NCBI GenBank assembly: GCA_024305745.1
Contig: JAHRBS010000002.1
Coordinates: forward strand, 868,001 to 932,000
DNA from: Polyporus tsugae
Taxonomy: Eukaryota > Basidiomycota > Agaricomycetes > Polyporales > Polyporaceae
Direction of reading: 5' to 3'
Length of the DNA stretch: 64,000 bases
Shown: piece by piece, positions 46,028 to 58,208 of the stretch
How the letters are laid out: every line of letters starts with the position of its first letter
Position numbering within the stretch: position 1 is the first letter of the stretch
Notes under the pieces: generated by a model
What the model was told of the DNA's origin: nothing
The model's database searches: none
Seen by the model: the letters and a program-made list of their open reading frames with translations, nothing else
Position numbers and translations under genes: made by a program

Positions 46028-48284
46028 ATGGTCCATGTGAGGCTCAATGAGAAAGAAACCAGCCCAAACCCGCACATCAACTTCATTACACCCTTGACGA
46101 CGATGGACCCCCAGGCAGAAGAGGACGCGAGACAACTGCTTCGCGCATTGGCGGCACAAGTCCGGCCTATCATGAAGGCGGAGGGTTTTGTGGTGAACAG
46201 CTTTGAAGAGGTAAGTGCTCATCGTCGGGTAATATGTCGAGGGCACCGTCATCGAATAGCGTTCGGTCAGTACGAGCATAACCAAGTCTTCGCCGGGCGC
46301 AATTGGAATAGTGGCGAAACAGTAGGTGAGAACTCATCCATCTTGGCTCCTTTGGTGCGCCTGAAATACGCCTGGCATCCATTTTAGAGCTTGTCCTCCG
46401 TGGCGCACACGGAGGTTTTCTCTCGACGTCTTGGCTACTCAGCACGTTGTTACATGAGGTGGGTATGTCCTGTAGGAGCATCTGGTGCGTTGCAACCCCC
46501 GATGCTCACGTTCATCGCGAGCTAGTTGGCTCACATCAAGGTGAGAATTCACCGCCTATTCCGAGACGACCCTCCGCTCATGCAACACGAATAGCACATG
46601 AACCACGGCCCCGCGTTCCAAGCACTGTGGACTAAGCTCCGCGTTGATGTTAGACGGTTGCAGAGCGAGGGGTACTACGGAGATGGTTCGCGCCAGCCCA
46701 TATTTCCCGAGTGGAACATCCCTGACTCGCACCCACAGGCTTTTGGTCGTCGGGCACCCGTCTCGCCGACTTCGCGAGGGTGGGCGGCCAGGGGCTGGAC
46801 TCGGGTGACCTCCCAGAATACATGGTATGTGGTCTCGAAGTACCGCCCTACGTGTGCACACTACTGACGACCCACGGCCCTTGTAGTGCGGTGGAGCACA
46901 AACTCGCGCACGCCCATCTTCCATGAAGCGTCGTCGCCGGCAGCCGGCAGGACCGTCAAACCGCACGGGACCACAGACGATGAACAAGCGGAAGCCAGGT
47001 ACGCGTGTACGGGCAAAGGGAGCGTTCACGGGCAGTACTGGCCGTGCCCTGAACGAGGACATAGAAGACGAGCAACTGAAGAAGGTTGGTACCGGTTATC
47101 GGAAGCAGGCTGGCAGGTATGTGAAGCTTGAGACCGCAATGCGTTCTTCTGGTATAAGCTGATACATACGTACGCATGGACTCCGGTTAACAGTAAACGG
47201 GCAAGAGAAGAACGGGCACTCGCAGCGGAGCGCCGCCTACTAGCTTTGCAGGGTCAAAGTACGTGCTCCGTACTCGGATATCCGGCGACCAATGGCCGTT
47301 GAATGCGTCGCTCGGTAGGCACCAATACCCCGGCAACCAAGGAGCCATCCGAAGACGAGGACGAGAATGAGGAGGACTCGGATTACGAGTGGGTGGCAGA
47401 GACGGACCAGGACCGTCGTCACGCCATGCTGGGGTCTGCAGAGAAGTCTGACTTGGACGGCCTGAAAGCCTGGCAACGCGACTATTCCTTCGACTTCATC
47501 TTCCCCCCTGTCGCTCCTGAGTCTGGGTCTGGGTCCAACTCGGTCTTGCCGGCGAAGCCATCGTCCACTCAGCTATCTAGCCACTCACGGCACAAAGCCA
47601 AAGAGGTGGGTGAAGATTTGGGTGTGATAGAGTTGTCTTCGGACGAAGAAGACGGTCCGCCACGCGGGTGCGACGTGCAGCTTCTTCCGAAGGGAGGCAC
47701 TGCTGCAGGATACTCAACCGTACCAACCTACCGTAAAAAGCAGGAGTTCTCGGTGGCCTCCCATGCGAACCCCGACAAGATACAAGTTGGGTTAGAGCCT
47801 TGGCTCCAAAGTTCGGACGGCGGTGCCCCAGCACCGTCCACCAAACCGCAGAAGCTCTCCGGGGCACTCGCTCAAGAAGAAAGCGGGTCAAACGAATCCC
47901 GAGGACTCGGCGGTTCTGACAGAGAACGGCGAGACCCTGCAGCCTCGAGGCCCGCACGGATGGCGTCGAAGCTCGTCGGGGACGTCTGCAGAAAGCCACC
48001 GATGCCTCCAATTCCAAATTCAAGCCCGCCTGCCACGGCGCCGCCCTCGTTGTCACGGACAGCGGGATCAAACCCTTGTTGGGCGTGTCAAATCTGCACC
48101 TTGTACGTACGCTGCGCATCATCTTCCATCTCCCCAGCACGAAGTTTCTTTCATTTTGGGGTCCCTGGATATTCGGATATATGCTGATCGGCTTCTTGAT
48201 AGACTGAATGAACCTGAACACCTCGCATGCTCCGCATGTGCCACGCCCCGTGGGCAATCTACCTGGGCGGGGAACGCTGGATGA
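46028..48284 (+). CDS. WSS1: Wss1-like WLM-domain metalloprotease with SIM and RanBP2 zinc finger
   Basis: Ten exons: 46028-46210, 46271-46325, 46388-46458, 46526-46540 (15 nt), 46595-46684, 46740-46824, 46887-47116, 47194-47258, 47319-48102 and 48203-48284. The WLM domain begins with HINFITPL, then YEHNQVFAGRNWNSGETVEL, and has the zinc site LLHELAHIKHMNHGPAF joined from three exons. A long disordered part contains GVIELSSDEED (47624-47656), a clear SUMO-interacting motif. The C-terminus is a RanBP2-type zinc finger (CWACQICTLLNEPEHLACSACATPRG region). Wss1 is the yeast protease that cuts DNA-protein crosslinks and binds SUMO and Cdc48; the same role is inferred. The finger is completed only by removing the 100-nt intron 48103-48202. 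An internal ATG at 46103 is an alternative start. Confidence 0.88.
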
Positions 48285-48589
48285 ACGTTGGATGACGGGC
48301 ACCAGCAGGTTGGGTATATCTGGACGCCTCCTCGGACCTCGGAGACGATCCCCCAGGCTGGTACTCATACGTGCGCAGCCTCTGGATAATCCGCATGGAC
48401 TCGACGACAGGACATAGCGGTACTCGTGAGCGGCCCAGTAGATTGGTTGAGTAATATGATTCCATTTCCAGAACATCCTATCGTAAATCGTACAAAGAAA
48501 ATGAGATGTATCCAGTTCCCCGTGTTCTTAAGGCATAGAACAAGCTTCCAGAGGCTAAGCGAAGCTTGGTGACTAGCGAGCTCTAGCCT

Positions 48590-49543
48590 TCAGTGGCGCC
48601 AGACCCTGCAGAAAGCATTCAGTTAAGCGCGAGGAAATGAAGGACGATCCGCCACAAGCACTCACAGGACTTCGTACTTCTCGACACAGTGCTCCTGCCC
48701 GCCGAACGGCACGTTCGCGCCGCGCTGGACGCCATCGCGATGAGCACCCATATCTCCAAAGCCCACCCGAGTCGAGCACTAGCGACTCACCAGATGAGCC
48801 CCCGTCTTGCCGGGCACCCTCACGCCCTGTACGACCGCGATCGCATGGTACAGCTTCTCCCCGTTCTCCTCGTACCCTCCCTCGACGAGGCGACGGCCGG
48901 GCGGGAGCTGGCCATGCGACGTGGGCACCCACTCCATCGTGTTCGGGTCAAACGGCAGGAGGTCGTACCGCCCACGGTGCTCTCGCTCGCCCCCACCCCA
49001 CGCGACACGCGCAGGGGGCTGGAATGTCGGGATGATCTTGCACGGGTGCACCGCACGCTCGAAGAGCGCGCTCCCGATGAAGACTGGGGTGTGCCCGTCG
49101 GCGTCGAACGTCACGGGCTGTCCTGCCTGCTGCGTCGGGAACGACATGGTGTCGCTCAACGGGATGCGGAAGCCCGAGGACGGGGGCGCGCTCGGCTGGG
49201 GCGCGGAGTAGGGGGGCGGGGCCGCGCCGGCATGACCCTGGACGTCGCGCGAGGGCGCAAAGCCGTGCCCTGCGCCGTGCTCGCTACCGGGGAAGGCGGG
49301 CATGGCGACCTGGGGCATATGTGCTCCGGACACCTGCGGGAAGCCGTGGGGCGGAGCGAAGCCAGCTCCTGGACCCGTGTGCGCGACGCCGGCGGGCTGC
49401 GGGAAGCCGTGGGCGGGTACGGGGTGTGATGCATGTTTGCTATCGTGCTTATCGTGCTTGTCCTTCTTCCACTTCTTCTTCTCCTCGTCGGAAGAAGATG
49501 AGGACGAGCTGGAGGAGCGGCTGCGACGGCGGTTGTGGCCCAT
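48590..49543 (-). CDS. DM9/DUF3421-domain protein
   Basis: Minus strand, exons 49543-48791, 48724-48666 and 48605-48590. The N-terminus is basic and Ser-rich (MGHNRRRSRSS, then DEEKKKWKKDKHDKHDSK), followed by a Gly/Pro/His-rich linker. The C-terminal 130 residues are a DM9 (DUF3421) domain: PVFIGSALFERAVHPCKIIP, VAWGGGEREHRGRYDLLPFD, PPGRRLVEGGYEENGEKLYH, then GANVPFGGQEH and YEVLVWRH at the end. DM9 domains elsewhere bind mannose and act in recognition or host-microbe contact; in fungi the role is unknown. The last two exons are short (59 and 16 nt), but both are needed to finish the domain. No signal peptide is visible, so it is probably intracellular. Confidence 0.8.
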
Positions 49544-50179
49544 TATGAGCGATCTAGATGGAATGGGCGGGTCCTGGCTGGGAGATGGAAGGGGCGTCGA
49601 TGCTGGTTCTTGGGTTGGTTGCACTACGGGTCGATGGCTTTGTAGCAGAGGTTGCCAGTGGTTGGTGTACAAGGCTTACATATGTAAGTATATGCCGCCC
49701 AAGCCGGAAGCGGTGTCGGTCAGCCTGAGGTTCCTTCTATAGCCACGCAGCGCTTACGGCGGTCTAGTGCGATTGCTGTGGGGGCCGCGCCCCCTCGTGT
49801 AACCGTTCATAGAATTACTGTGGCTCGAATCGTCGATATCCGTTGTGGAGGGCACATTGTTGCATCGAGGCATTATCTATGGCAGAGCTGATTCTAACTG
49901 AGCACCTCTCGAGTTCATGTAACACGTTTGTGTTCGAATTCGAGTTCGCTCTTGGACGTGGCGTCATTCTAATCTCCTGTTCAAGCGCGTACTAATTATT
50001 GAGAATATGCAATACATTGCATTGCTTTGGCCTGGACTTTTGAAAAGCCTCCGAATGTCCCCTATGACTTCAAGCTGTGCCCGCTGTACTGCTGCCTATC
50101 CCCGCCGAGTCGACCACCGTGCTTCTAGCACAATGCTACAGTACCTTCTGATGGTGACTTCTCGATAGTTAATAGAGCC
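49544..50179. other. intergenic
   Basis: About 640 bp upstream of the DM9 gene and downstream of the BRO1 gene. The stretch 49840-50060 is relatively AT-rich. No gene, RNA or repeat is recognised. Confidence 0.45.
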
Positions 50180-53100
50180 TCATCGCCTCGCAACTGCCCT
50201 CCTGCCAGTGGCTGGCTTCGGTGCCGGCGGTATGTCGATTGTTTCCCACTCGTCCGAATCCGGCGGGGGCAAGTCCAGAGCTCCACGTACGCGGTGCCCT
50301 GGGAGCTTGCGAGGAGGCGCAGCAACCTCAGGCTCACGAGGCTCAGGTGACACAGGTACCGGTTCGGGTTCATGGGCGGAGGGGATCGGGTTTGGTCCAT
50401 GCTTCGCGGCATCCGAGACGTTCAGGGACTCCAGAGCGTGGGTCAGTGTGCTATAAGGTTCAGAAGGTCAGTGACGTCTGAAGAAACGATATAGATTGTT
50501 TCAGAGGACACGGAGTAAAACAGTCAAAATTGGGAATAAATTCGTAATTCCAAACCATTATACCCTGGCAACGGATACTTTGTTCAGGTTTTCGAGAGAT
50601 CAAGCTCCGCGCAGCGAAAGATGTCTACTCGTAGCCGTGCCCAGCCAAATCGTTTTCTTCTGACGGGTAACAAGGAGGCACGTACCTGATCTCGATCCGG
50701 CGTAGGTTCACCCACTCCTTGCAATCGTCCCTGAATTGGGAGAGGATCACCGCAAGGTCGTTGTAGAACTGGAACGCACACGCCGACCGCAAGACATAAG
50801 CGAGCAAAACAGCGGGTAAAGAAAAAAAAAAGGCTTGCCTTCAAGCCTTCGTCCAGATTTCGAATGATTTCCCTGTACTTGTGATACGCAAGGTCCAGTG
50901 ACTGCAGCGCGAGCTCCCGCTCTTTGACCGACCCGTCCTCCTTCCGGGAGCGCACAAACTCTGCCTGGCGTTCCTGTGGTGATCGGAGCATCCCCCCCGC
51001 GAAGCATTCGCATTCGTGAGAAGTACGTGGGTCAGACTAGCCCATATCAGCACCGGACCGGGAGGGGCTCACCCTGACCGCATCAAGCAACTCGGACTGC
51101 TGCCTCTCGTCGTCCTGCAGACGGACGCGGAATTTGTCGTACTTCGCGAGCTCCTCGTCCAGGATGTCCTCGAACATCGCCGGCTGCACGTTCACCCACT
51201 GCTCCATCGCCGCCGCGGCCCTGAGGATGCGGGGCGTGATGTCGTCAGAGCCGGCAAGCCGGGTCACCTTCGCTACCAGCTCGCCCCGGACCTTTGACAG
51301 GTCATCAAGCTTCTCGAGGTGCACGCGCAGGGCACGCGCGTGGGCGCGCACCGGACCTGCGGACTGCCTTTGCGTATGTGACACGGTGGAGGATGGGACA
51401 GAGCTCTCCAGCTCCGACTGTGCCCAGGACACAGGGTCAATGATGGCGTCGAAACAATAGGTTGCGGGGACCGACCTCGCTCCAGGTCAACTGATTGATG
51501 TTCTCTTCCCACTGCTCCCACTTTTGGCGGACGAGCTCATCGCTATCTCGGGCTTGCCGCAGCACGGTCCGATAGCGTTGCTCCTTCCCAACAAGGTCCG
51601 TGTTCGCTTGGTGCGATGGTGGTCGCTCTGAAACGTGGTGGGTTTCGCGGAATGCTTCGTCGTCCTCCGCTTCTTGGTCTAGAATTTCCATCGCCTGCCA
51701 GAACCCCTTAGTGACCGACCGCCAATCCATGTATCAATGCATGACTGTACCTCATCAAGCAAAGTAGAGTTATGGTTCGCTAGCGTTTCAACGTCACGAA
51801 TGGATGTTTCGATGCGGTCGGGGCCGTTCTCAAGCTGCACCTCTTCGGCCTTCTTCAGCAGACTGGGCGGTAAGCCAATTGGCCGATCAAGGGCCTCCAA
51901 TGCCGCTGGAAGGTTCAGAGAATCAAGTACGCTTTGATGGATGATGACGGGGCGACGTTAGGGTGAAGATCACCACGTTGGACAAGGCAGTGGACACGGC
52001 ACCTTCTGCATCCGTCATCCAGGCGCCGCGCGCGTTCTGTAATCTCTTCCGCGATCCAATTCTGCCGTCGGTCGTTGTAAATGTCTGTAATTATGTCGGT
52101 AAGGTGCAGCCGGTACATGGATAAAATTGATTGCACACCGACGGCGAGCCGAGCGCCCCACCCGAGGAGCTCCCCAAATATCACACCATCGGTTCCGATC
52201 ACGGCCTTGGGATCCTGCAGTCCAGGCTCGGTGAGCGGTTGAACCATCGAAACTTCTTGAATGGCGGGCAACGCTGATGCGGGAGGAACGTCTTGATGAT
52301 AGATGAGGTCGTTGTCGCGTTCGGCGCGAGAGATGCTCTTCTGCACGATGTCAAGGAGGGACTGCGGGTCGCGAGGTGCGCAAGACACCGTTAATTATCA
52401 GTTCTACGTGGATACCGGACACTGAATAATGACCTTGATATCCTGCTGAACAGGAGCCACGGCGCCGCCACGCCTGGCAACGTCGTACCCCTTCTTCGCC
52501 ACGGTCTGAGCCTCCGTCAGGCGCGAGATTTCATGACCATACCTGTGCAAATAACATCAGACGCGCTAGACAGCAGGAATCATACAAAAGCACGCGTACT
52601 TGTGCACCTCGAGATCCTCTAGGCTCTTCCGATACTGAGCAGCGGCTTGGAAGTGGAGAGACTTTGTTTCCACATGGGCGATCCACCACTATAGTGAGAC
52701 GATAAGCGCAAGGCTGACCGAGTACTCGGTACACGTCCAAGGACTTACGGAAGGGAAAATGTGCCTGATTGACACATCCCTGATATGGGTGGCAGCAGAA
52801 GCATACAAGGACGATACCTGGGAAAACATCGAGTTGAGTGAGTCCGATGGCACGGTGGCTGCAATTGACCCGTACTTTGGCGGAAAGCTTTGCAATAAGA
52901 CCATTCTTGTAGTGATCTATACCCGCTCATTACACGCCGCCCATTGGATAGTCTATGACGAGAAAAAAATCTCACCCATTACGGCTCTTTGCCAGACGCA
53001 TTCTTGGGCTTGGGCGAGCATCAAGAACTCTAAACCGCGGATGAAAGGCTCCGTAAATTCGAGTGACGCCTCATCGGGCGGCACAATCGTCCGTAGCTGC

Positions 53101-53727
53101 GGTACCACCGATGCATTCAGATAATTCAGTGCTCCAGCGCCACTCTGTAGAAGCGTCAAACGGTCGAAGATACAACCACCGGAAGACGAACGCCTACTTG
53201 ATAGAACTTGATCGCTTGCTTGAGGCCGTGTGGCGTCATGCGGTCTTCCGCCGCGCCAAGTTGTGAGTACAATGCGGCCAAGTTGAACAGAACCCCAGCG
53301 CGCTCATAGACCAGGTTGTTTAATGTCTCCGGGAGGGCGTCGCCGTCGAAGACAGGCGCGTAAGGGATCTCAAGACCGATCTACGCAGTTGCGTCAGAAA
53401 AAAGTGACAGCGAAAGCAAAGTATGACAAACATCAGCAGGCAGTTTCGTCAAGATGAAGACGAGCTGTGCGTGATAGCTTCAGAAAATGAGCAGCTCGCA
53501 AGACCGCAGACTGTAGAACAAACGTCATACCTAATCAATGCGTTGACGCGATCTACGTGCAGTACGTTTTCTACGGCTTCAGCACGGAGTTTTTCCCACT
53601 GTACAATGTCCCATCTGTATGCGTCTGGATGTGTACCGGTATAATGAGAGAGAATATACTCTCGGGTTGCCTCTCGAATGGGTACGACATATGTCCTCTT
53701 GAAGGGAATAGACAGCTGATTAGGCAT
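50180..53727 (-). CDS. palA: BRO1-domain protein, PalA/Rim20 type (pH signalling)
   Basis: Minus strand from ATG 53727 (MPNQLSIPFKRTYVVPIREA). The first exons are 53727-53531, 53477-53430, 53380-53198 and from 53144. About a dozen exons run to the stop at 50180; a few inner junctions are approximate. The BRO1 domain shows SYHAQLVFILTKLPAD, IGLEIPYAPVF, ERAGVLFNLAALYSQLGAA, HGLKQAIKFYQSGAGALNYL and LEFLMLAQAQECVWQRA. The V-shaped coiled-coil domain follows (LEALDRPIGLPPSLLKKAEE, TLANHNSTLLDEAMEIL), then LAYHKYREIIRNLDEGLKFY and a Pro-rich tail ending DEWETIDIPPAPKP. This layout fits PalA/Rim20, which binds ESCRT-III and the transcription factor PacC/Rim101 in ambient-pH signalling. Bro1/ALIX itself is the alternative. 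Confidence 0.82.
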
Positions 53728-54975
53728 CGGGCTTCGCTGCCAACGCTTTGAGCAGTCACCAGGAAAAGCGCTGAACCCGTCGTGAAGCGTACGAGCCGTT
53801 TAGAGGGTGGTCGGACAGAAAGGCGTGGAGGACGGACGCAAGGCGATGAATGACTTCCCCCACAGTGGCAGCTGCAGTCATGGGCGCCTAATCATGTCCC
53901 AGCGTCATCGTCACGCGCTCCCCCACATGGGCATCACATGTCACGCGAGAGGGAAAAACGTTTCGCAGGCAGCGGTTGCCGGCCACGGCTTCCGAAGCCT
54001 TCAGGAATCACTGCTAGTCACTGGCAACATTTGGCACAGACCTCTATACTCACTTTGGGCATGCCTCTCATCGGATGGAGGCTTCTGCCCGTCGACATCT
54101 CCTGCCCATATTTCAAATGAGGAACGGTTCAGCAGTCGGCGACTGGCACGCCAAGACAAAGCTCCCTTGGTTTTCATAATTACGCCATTTGGGTAACTGG
54201 GTTGGGGAAGGGCTCCCATCCGGCCAAGGATCTTCGTGCGTACAGGTCTGGTCATCATTCCCTCTTGTTTTGCCGTGTATTGACGGTGCAAGTGCATCCT
54301 TTTTAAGATGGGTAACCTATAGCCTCGAGGCCTCACTCTCACTGTGTCCACCCTCGTACTGTCATCGTTCGCACGGCAGTCGGCGGCCTCTTATACGCGT
54401 ACGGCGGCAACTTAGATAGCTTCCTCGGACGGTATCATATAGACAGCACCAAGACGTCACGAAGACTGGAGAAGCTTCCAAGATTTCGTTACCGACAGAC
54501 CATGAATGGCCCCGGCCCTCAATGCGCCACGGCGGCTACCCCACATTAGTCGAATCTTCCCTATTTCCCCGATACCGTGAACTATTTGCAGCTCTTCTCT
54601 AAGGCCCGAGGCCGACCCCCCTTCACCCTAACACCGGGTCGATAGCAGACGGTACGTCAGTCAAATGCACGAAATAGGTTGGATCTTTCAATCCCAGACC
54701 TCGTAACTAGGCCGCGGGGCTTATCAGTTCTTCAAGTCCGCCAAGATTTCTACTAAAATGTGGCGCCGGCTTCGTCAATCTAGATCCGCTTCTCCTCCCT
54801 CGGTTCGGGAAATCAGACCTTCCGAACTCCTCGAGAGCGACGTAACGATACCCGTGCATACACAATGCACAACACTGGTACTCGTCCCAGGTCGTTATAA
54901 GTGGGATCGGAGGGCGTTGCCGCACACCTCACCCTCTCACCCCAGAACGTCCCCCCATACCGTCCACCACTCTCC
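53728..54975. other. intergenic
   Basis: About 1.25 kb between the palA start and the first small paralogue. I see no family similarity. A TATA box near the right end is listed separately. Confidence 0.45.
54896..54900 (+). promoter_or_regulatory. TATA box of small gene A
   Basis: The sequence gttataag lies 80 bp before ATG 54976. The related gene B has the same ttataag string at nearly the same distance, which supports both as real promoters. Confidence 0.55.
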
Positions 54976-55501
54976 ATGGCCCGCACAGTTTACCCCGTTG
55001 CCTCATCCACCAGAGGCCGACGGCATAATGCTGCAAGTAACCCTCTCCTCGGTATCCCGGTAGTCACTGACGCGTCCTCACCCGCCTCAGGCTCGTCCCG
55101 TCGTCGATCCCGTTCACCTCCCCGCCACCGCACAGACTACCCCCGCTTTCGTAAGTCCCTGTCCATCAATGCCCACCGCATAGAGGGACTGATGATGTGC
55201 GCGCAGCATGTGGTCCGTTCATGACTCACCGCCAGATCTCCCTCATTGCTGACGCTGTCCTTTTAGGGTCAGCAGGTCGGAGTCCAGCTCCGCGAGTATA
55301 TCTGGGTTCCCGGAACCATTCTCAGCGCCGAATACCATGCGGTAAGCGTACTGCCAGCTCACCTCCTAGTGCGAGTCCTGATAATTATTTGCCATACATC
55401 AGCAGTACGCCAGGGTCGTGTACAAGATCCAGTACGTCGCTGCCGATGGCTGCTGGCGTCGCGAGGGTTTCTTTTCGAAGGATGTCAGAGCCCACGAGTG
55501 A
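54976..55501 (+). CDS. small unknown protein, copy A of a local paralogue pair
   Basis: Proposed exons are 54976 to about 55212, 55267-55341 and 55403-55501. The N-terminus is basic, Ser/Arg-rich and low in complexity (GSSRRRSRSPPRHR). The C-terminal module of about 50 residues is compact and mixed: VGVQLREYIWVPGTILSAEY, then ARVVYKIQYVAADGCWRREG and FFSKDVRAHE. It is clearly related to the end of gene B at 58209, with an intron at the same place. I do not recognise the family. The pattern (VP-G, alternating hydrophobics, a charged end) could be a small Tudor/SH3-like barrel, which is a guess. The join between exons 1 and 2 is uncertain; the nearest strong donor (after 55151) gives the wrong phase, so exon 1 may end differently. 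Confidence 0.55.
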
Positions 55502-58208
55502 AGAGGACGGCCAGCGGTTGACGGCTCGGTCTGTCCTTCTCTGTCTCCAGATGTAACGTCGGCGTGGAGCGTGCAGTTTTTGTTGATTAAGAATGTACTA
55601 TAGCTCACCGAACAATCACTTGATGTCCCACCTTGGGGCATTCCAATCGTACGCAGAGACGGACAGGGTCTTTGACTGGACTTCGCACCGCCGCCTCCGT
55701 GCCCACGTTCCACAACCCTCAGACATTGAGTTTGGCCTCTGAAGGGAACGGATCAAAACACCAGTCAGGCACAAGAGCTTCTACGCAGCTCCACTTGTAA
55801 CGTAAAGTTTGGCCCGACTATGGATACGTACTCACGCAAGCTCAGGCAGGGGCTTCGGCATTGCCGTGGGGCCGGGAAACCAGCGCGCGATGGGTTTCGC
55901 TGAGAATGAGATACTTAACGTGTTTACCCTGTATAGGGCAGCAGCGGCCCGGTACCGCAACGCAATTGAATTTTATATTTATACCCGTAGCTACACCGCC
56001 AACGCACAGGACGGCCTCCTGGGGATCGCTTCCATAGCCGCGAGAAGCAGTAACAACGACCCCACGCCTCAGACCTGACGTTATCATGAACTCAGCCGGT
56101 CTGGGGAGAAGTTCCGTACGAGAATTGCCGAATATTCTAGTGCTCAGACACGTTCCTATGTTGGAACAAGGCCACGTCGAACATTCACGGCGAAGAATCA
56201 GAACCACGTTATGACTTCATTCACGCCAGCAACTACAAATCCACTGTGCTTCTGATATTTTCAGGTTTCGAGGGCCACATCATGTGCCGGTAAGTCAATA
56301 ACGCGAGGGAAGTGGCTTGGGGATTTGCCCCAAGTCACTGTCTGAATCTAGCTACTAGTCGGCCAATACATCATATACAATTGGCACGACGGATGAGTAC
56401 GCACTTGTCATTATAAGATTTCTACTCCTCGCGAGTATGTCTCCCTCGAGGCTCGAAGGGGCATAGGAAGTAATACATACAGCTCTCAGTCCGATCTCCA
56501 TTACGGTTAACGTTATGACTGCGATCGGTGGACATGTGCGGCGGGACAGACGTTGCCCCAATGAATCGAAAGAAGATGATGACCATCTCCAATTGGCCAC
56601 GTTTTCAAGCGGTCGGCGCATCGGCGCACCCATCCGCTGTGTTATAAAATAGTGGTTAATAGAGTGGGATTTGTGCAAGCTCGCCGGCAAGATTCGCATG
56701 CCGGCTTGAAAGATCTCGCAGTCGTCGGCTCAGTACTTATCTCGTGTGGAGATCTAGACTCAGGGTTGGACGGCGTGTGATAGGAGATGAAGAACTCCTT
56801 GGCCTAAGGTGCGAGTTCAGTCATACGACGGTGAACCGTGGTCCGAGCGAGGAGTCAGTCCATATCATGATGTCGGAAGTTTAAGTTCGAGTAATCCGCG
56901 TAACTTCGATCTCTGAAGTCAAAACGTCCGTTACCAGTGGCTGCAAGATGGGGAACGCCATGACTAGTGGGGCATTTGATACTGGGGTGGTTACCTTTTG
57001 TACCAGTAGTTGGAGGTTGGGTTCACCGTGCAGAATCGCGCGCACTGCCGGGCCCAGAGACGGTCGGCTATCGCGATTGCCGAGCCGTTGATTTGGAATA
57101 CATAAGCGCCACCGATCCCAATGTATGGCGCGCCTCGCTGTCACCTCATCATCGTTCCCCCACTCCGAATCTACTGTGTTTACTCTGTTCTCAATTATCC
57201 TCTCGTATCCGATCAGAAGGCCGTAAAATGAACGTTCAAGAGCTGTTCGACTTCGTGATGAACATTGACTGAGCAAGATGAGCCGAGCCTGCGGCCTGAG
57301 CCGCCCTCTTGACCTAATGACCTAATGACCTGGAGGCTGGCAGTGAACTGCCACTGCGTCCGGCGCGCATCGTGAGTCTTCTTCTCAACTTATTACGAAA
57401 CTATGATTCATGATGCTGTGTAGGTTTGCCCAAGGGGTGACAGCGACGTGGGTCTCTTCTGTACCCTGAGAAATTGTACGGACCAAAGTGCTTTCTTCGT
57501 GGTCATCGGTCTACTAATTGCCGCAGGTTTTGCGACCGCTCAGTGTCTTACAACGCCTGAGCAACTTCGCCCCTGCAATGGTCGCGAAGTTACCGACTGT
57601 GACTATGCATCGCCTTTGGCTTCGTGGCGTAGCAATGGTACAGCCCCAACCTGGCCCCGGCCACGATGGGGCTGACACGCAAACATCGCCGCCGCATACA
57701 GTATCCTCCGGCCGGGCCAGTGGCGACGCAGGCGCCTTGAACGTTGGTTGAGAACAATGCCAACAATGCCTCATTGGCGTCATGCCAACCACAGGGTTCA
57801 TAGCGAAGTCGCGAGTTGGCAAATTGTCGGTCCGCATAACAGTTTTTCTATGGACGCCTTTACGGGGGTCAGCTTATCATGATCCATTCCCATCGGCCCA
57901 TTGATAACACTGTCCTCGGATGCGCGGACATGTTCAATGTAACAGGACGGGTCCGGGCGCTGAGTCTTCCCATTCTTCTCGGAAGGGGACATGTGCGAAG
58001 TACGTGTCCGCTTGTTTCGTAACTGTGTGGTTTAATCTATGTGCACGTGCCGATAGGTGCCGATCCTGCGTTTCTCCCGGGCTCGTTACCTGGTTGAGGG
58101 CACATACAGTAACACACTATCCCCGGAATCATTATAAGCACGTCGCAGGATGCTCTGCCGCTCACTGCCTCCTCCCATCCTCCTCCCACATTATCCCCTC
58201 TTTCCACC
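55502..58208. other. 2.7-kb region between the two small paralogues
   Basis: No recognisable gene or transposon on either strand. There is a tandem gacctaat repeat with a short hairpin (ctggcagtgaactgccac) near 57313-57354. An open frame at 57448-57675 has a hydrophobic N-terminal stretch but no known motif. The TATA box of gene B is at 58133. Confidence 0.4.
58133..58137 (+). promoter_or_regulatory. TATA box of small gene B
   Basis: The sequence attataag lies 76 bp before ATG 58209 and is followed by a C/T-rich leader, matching the layout at gene A. Confidence 0.55.
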
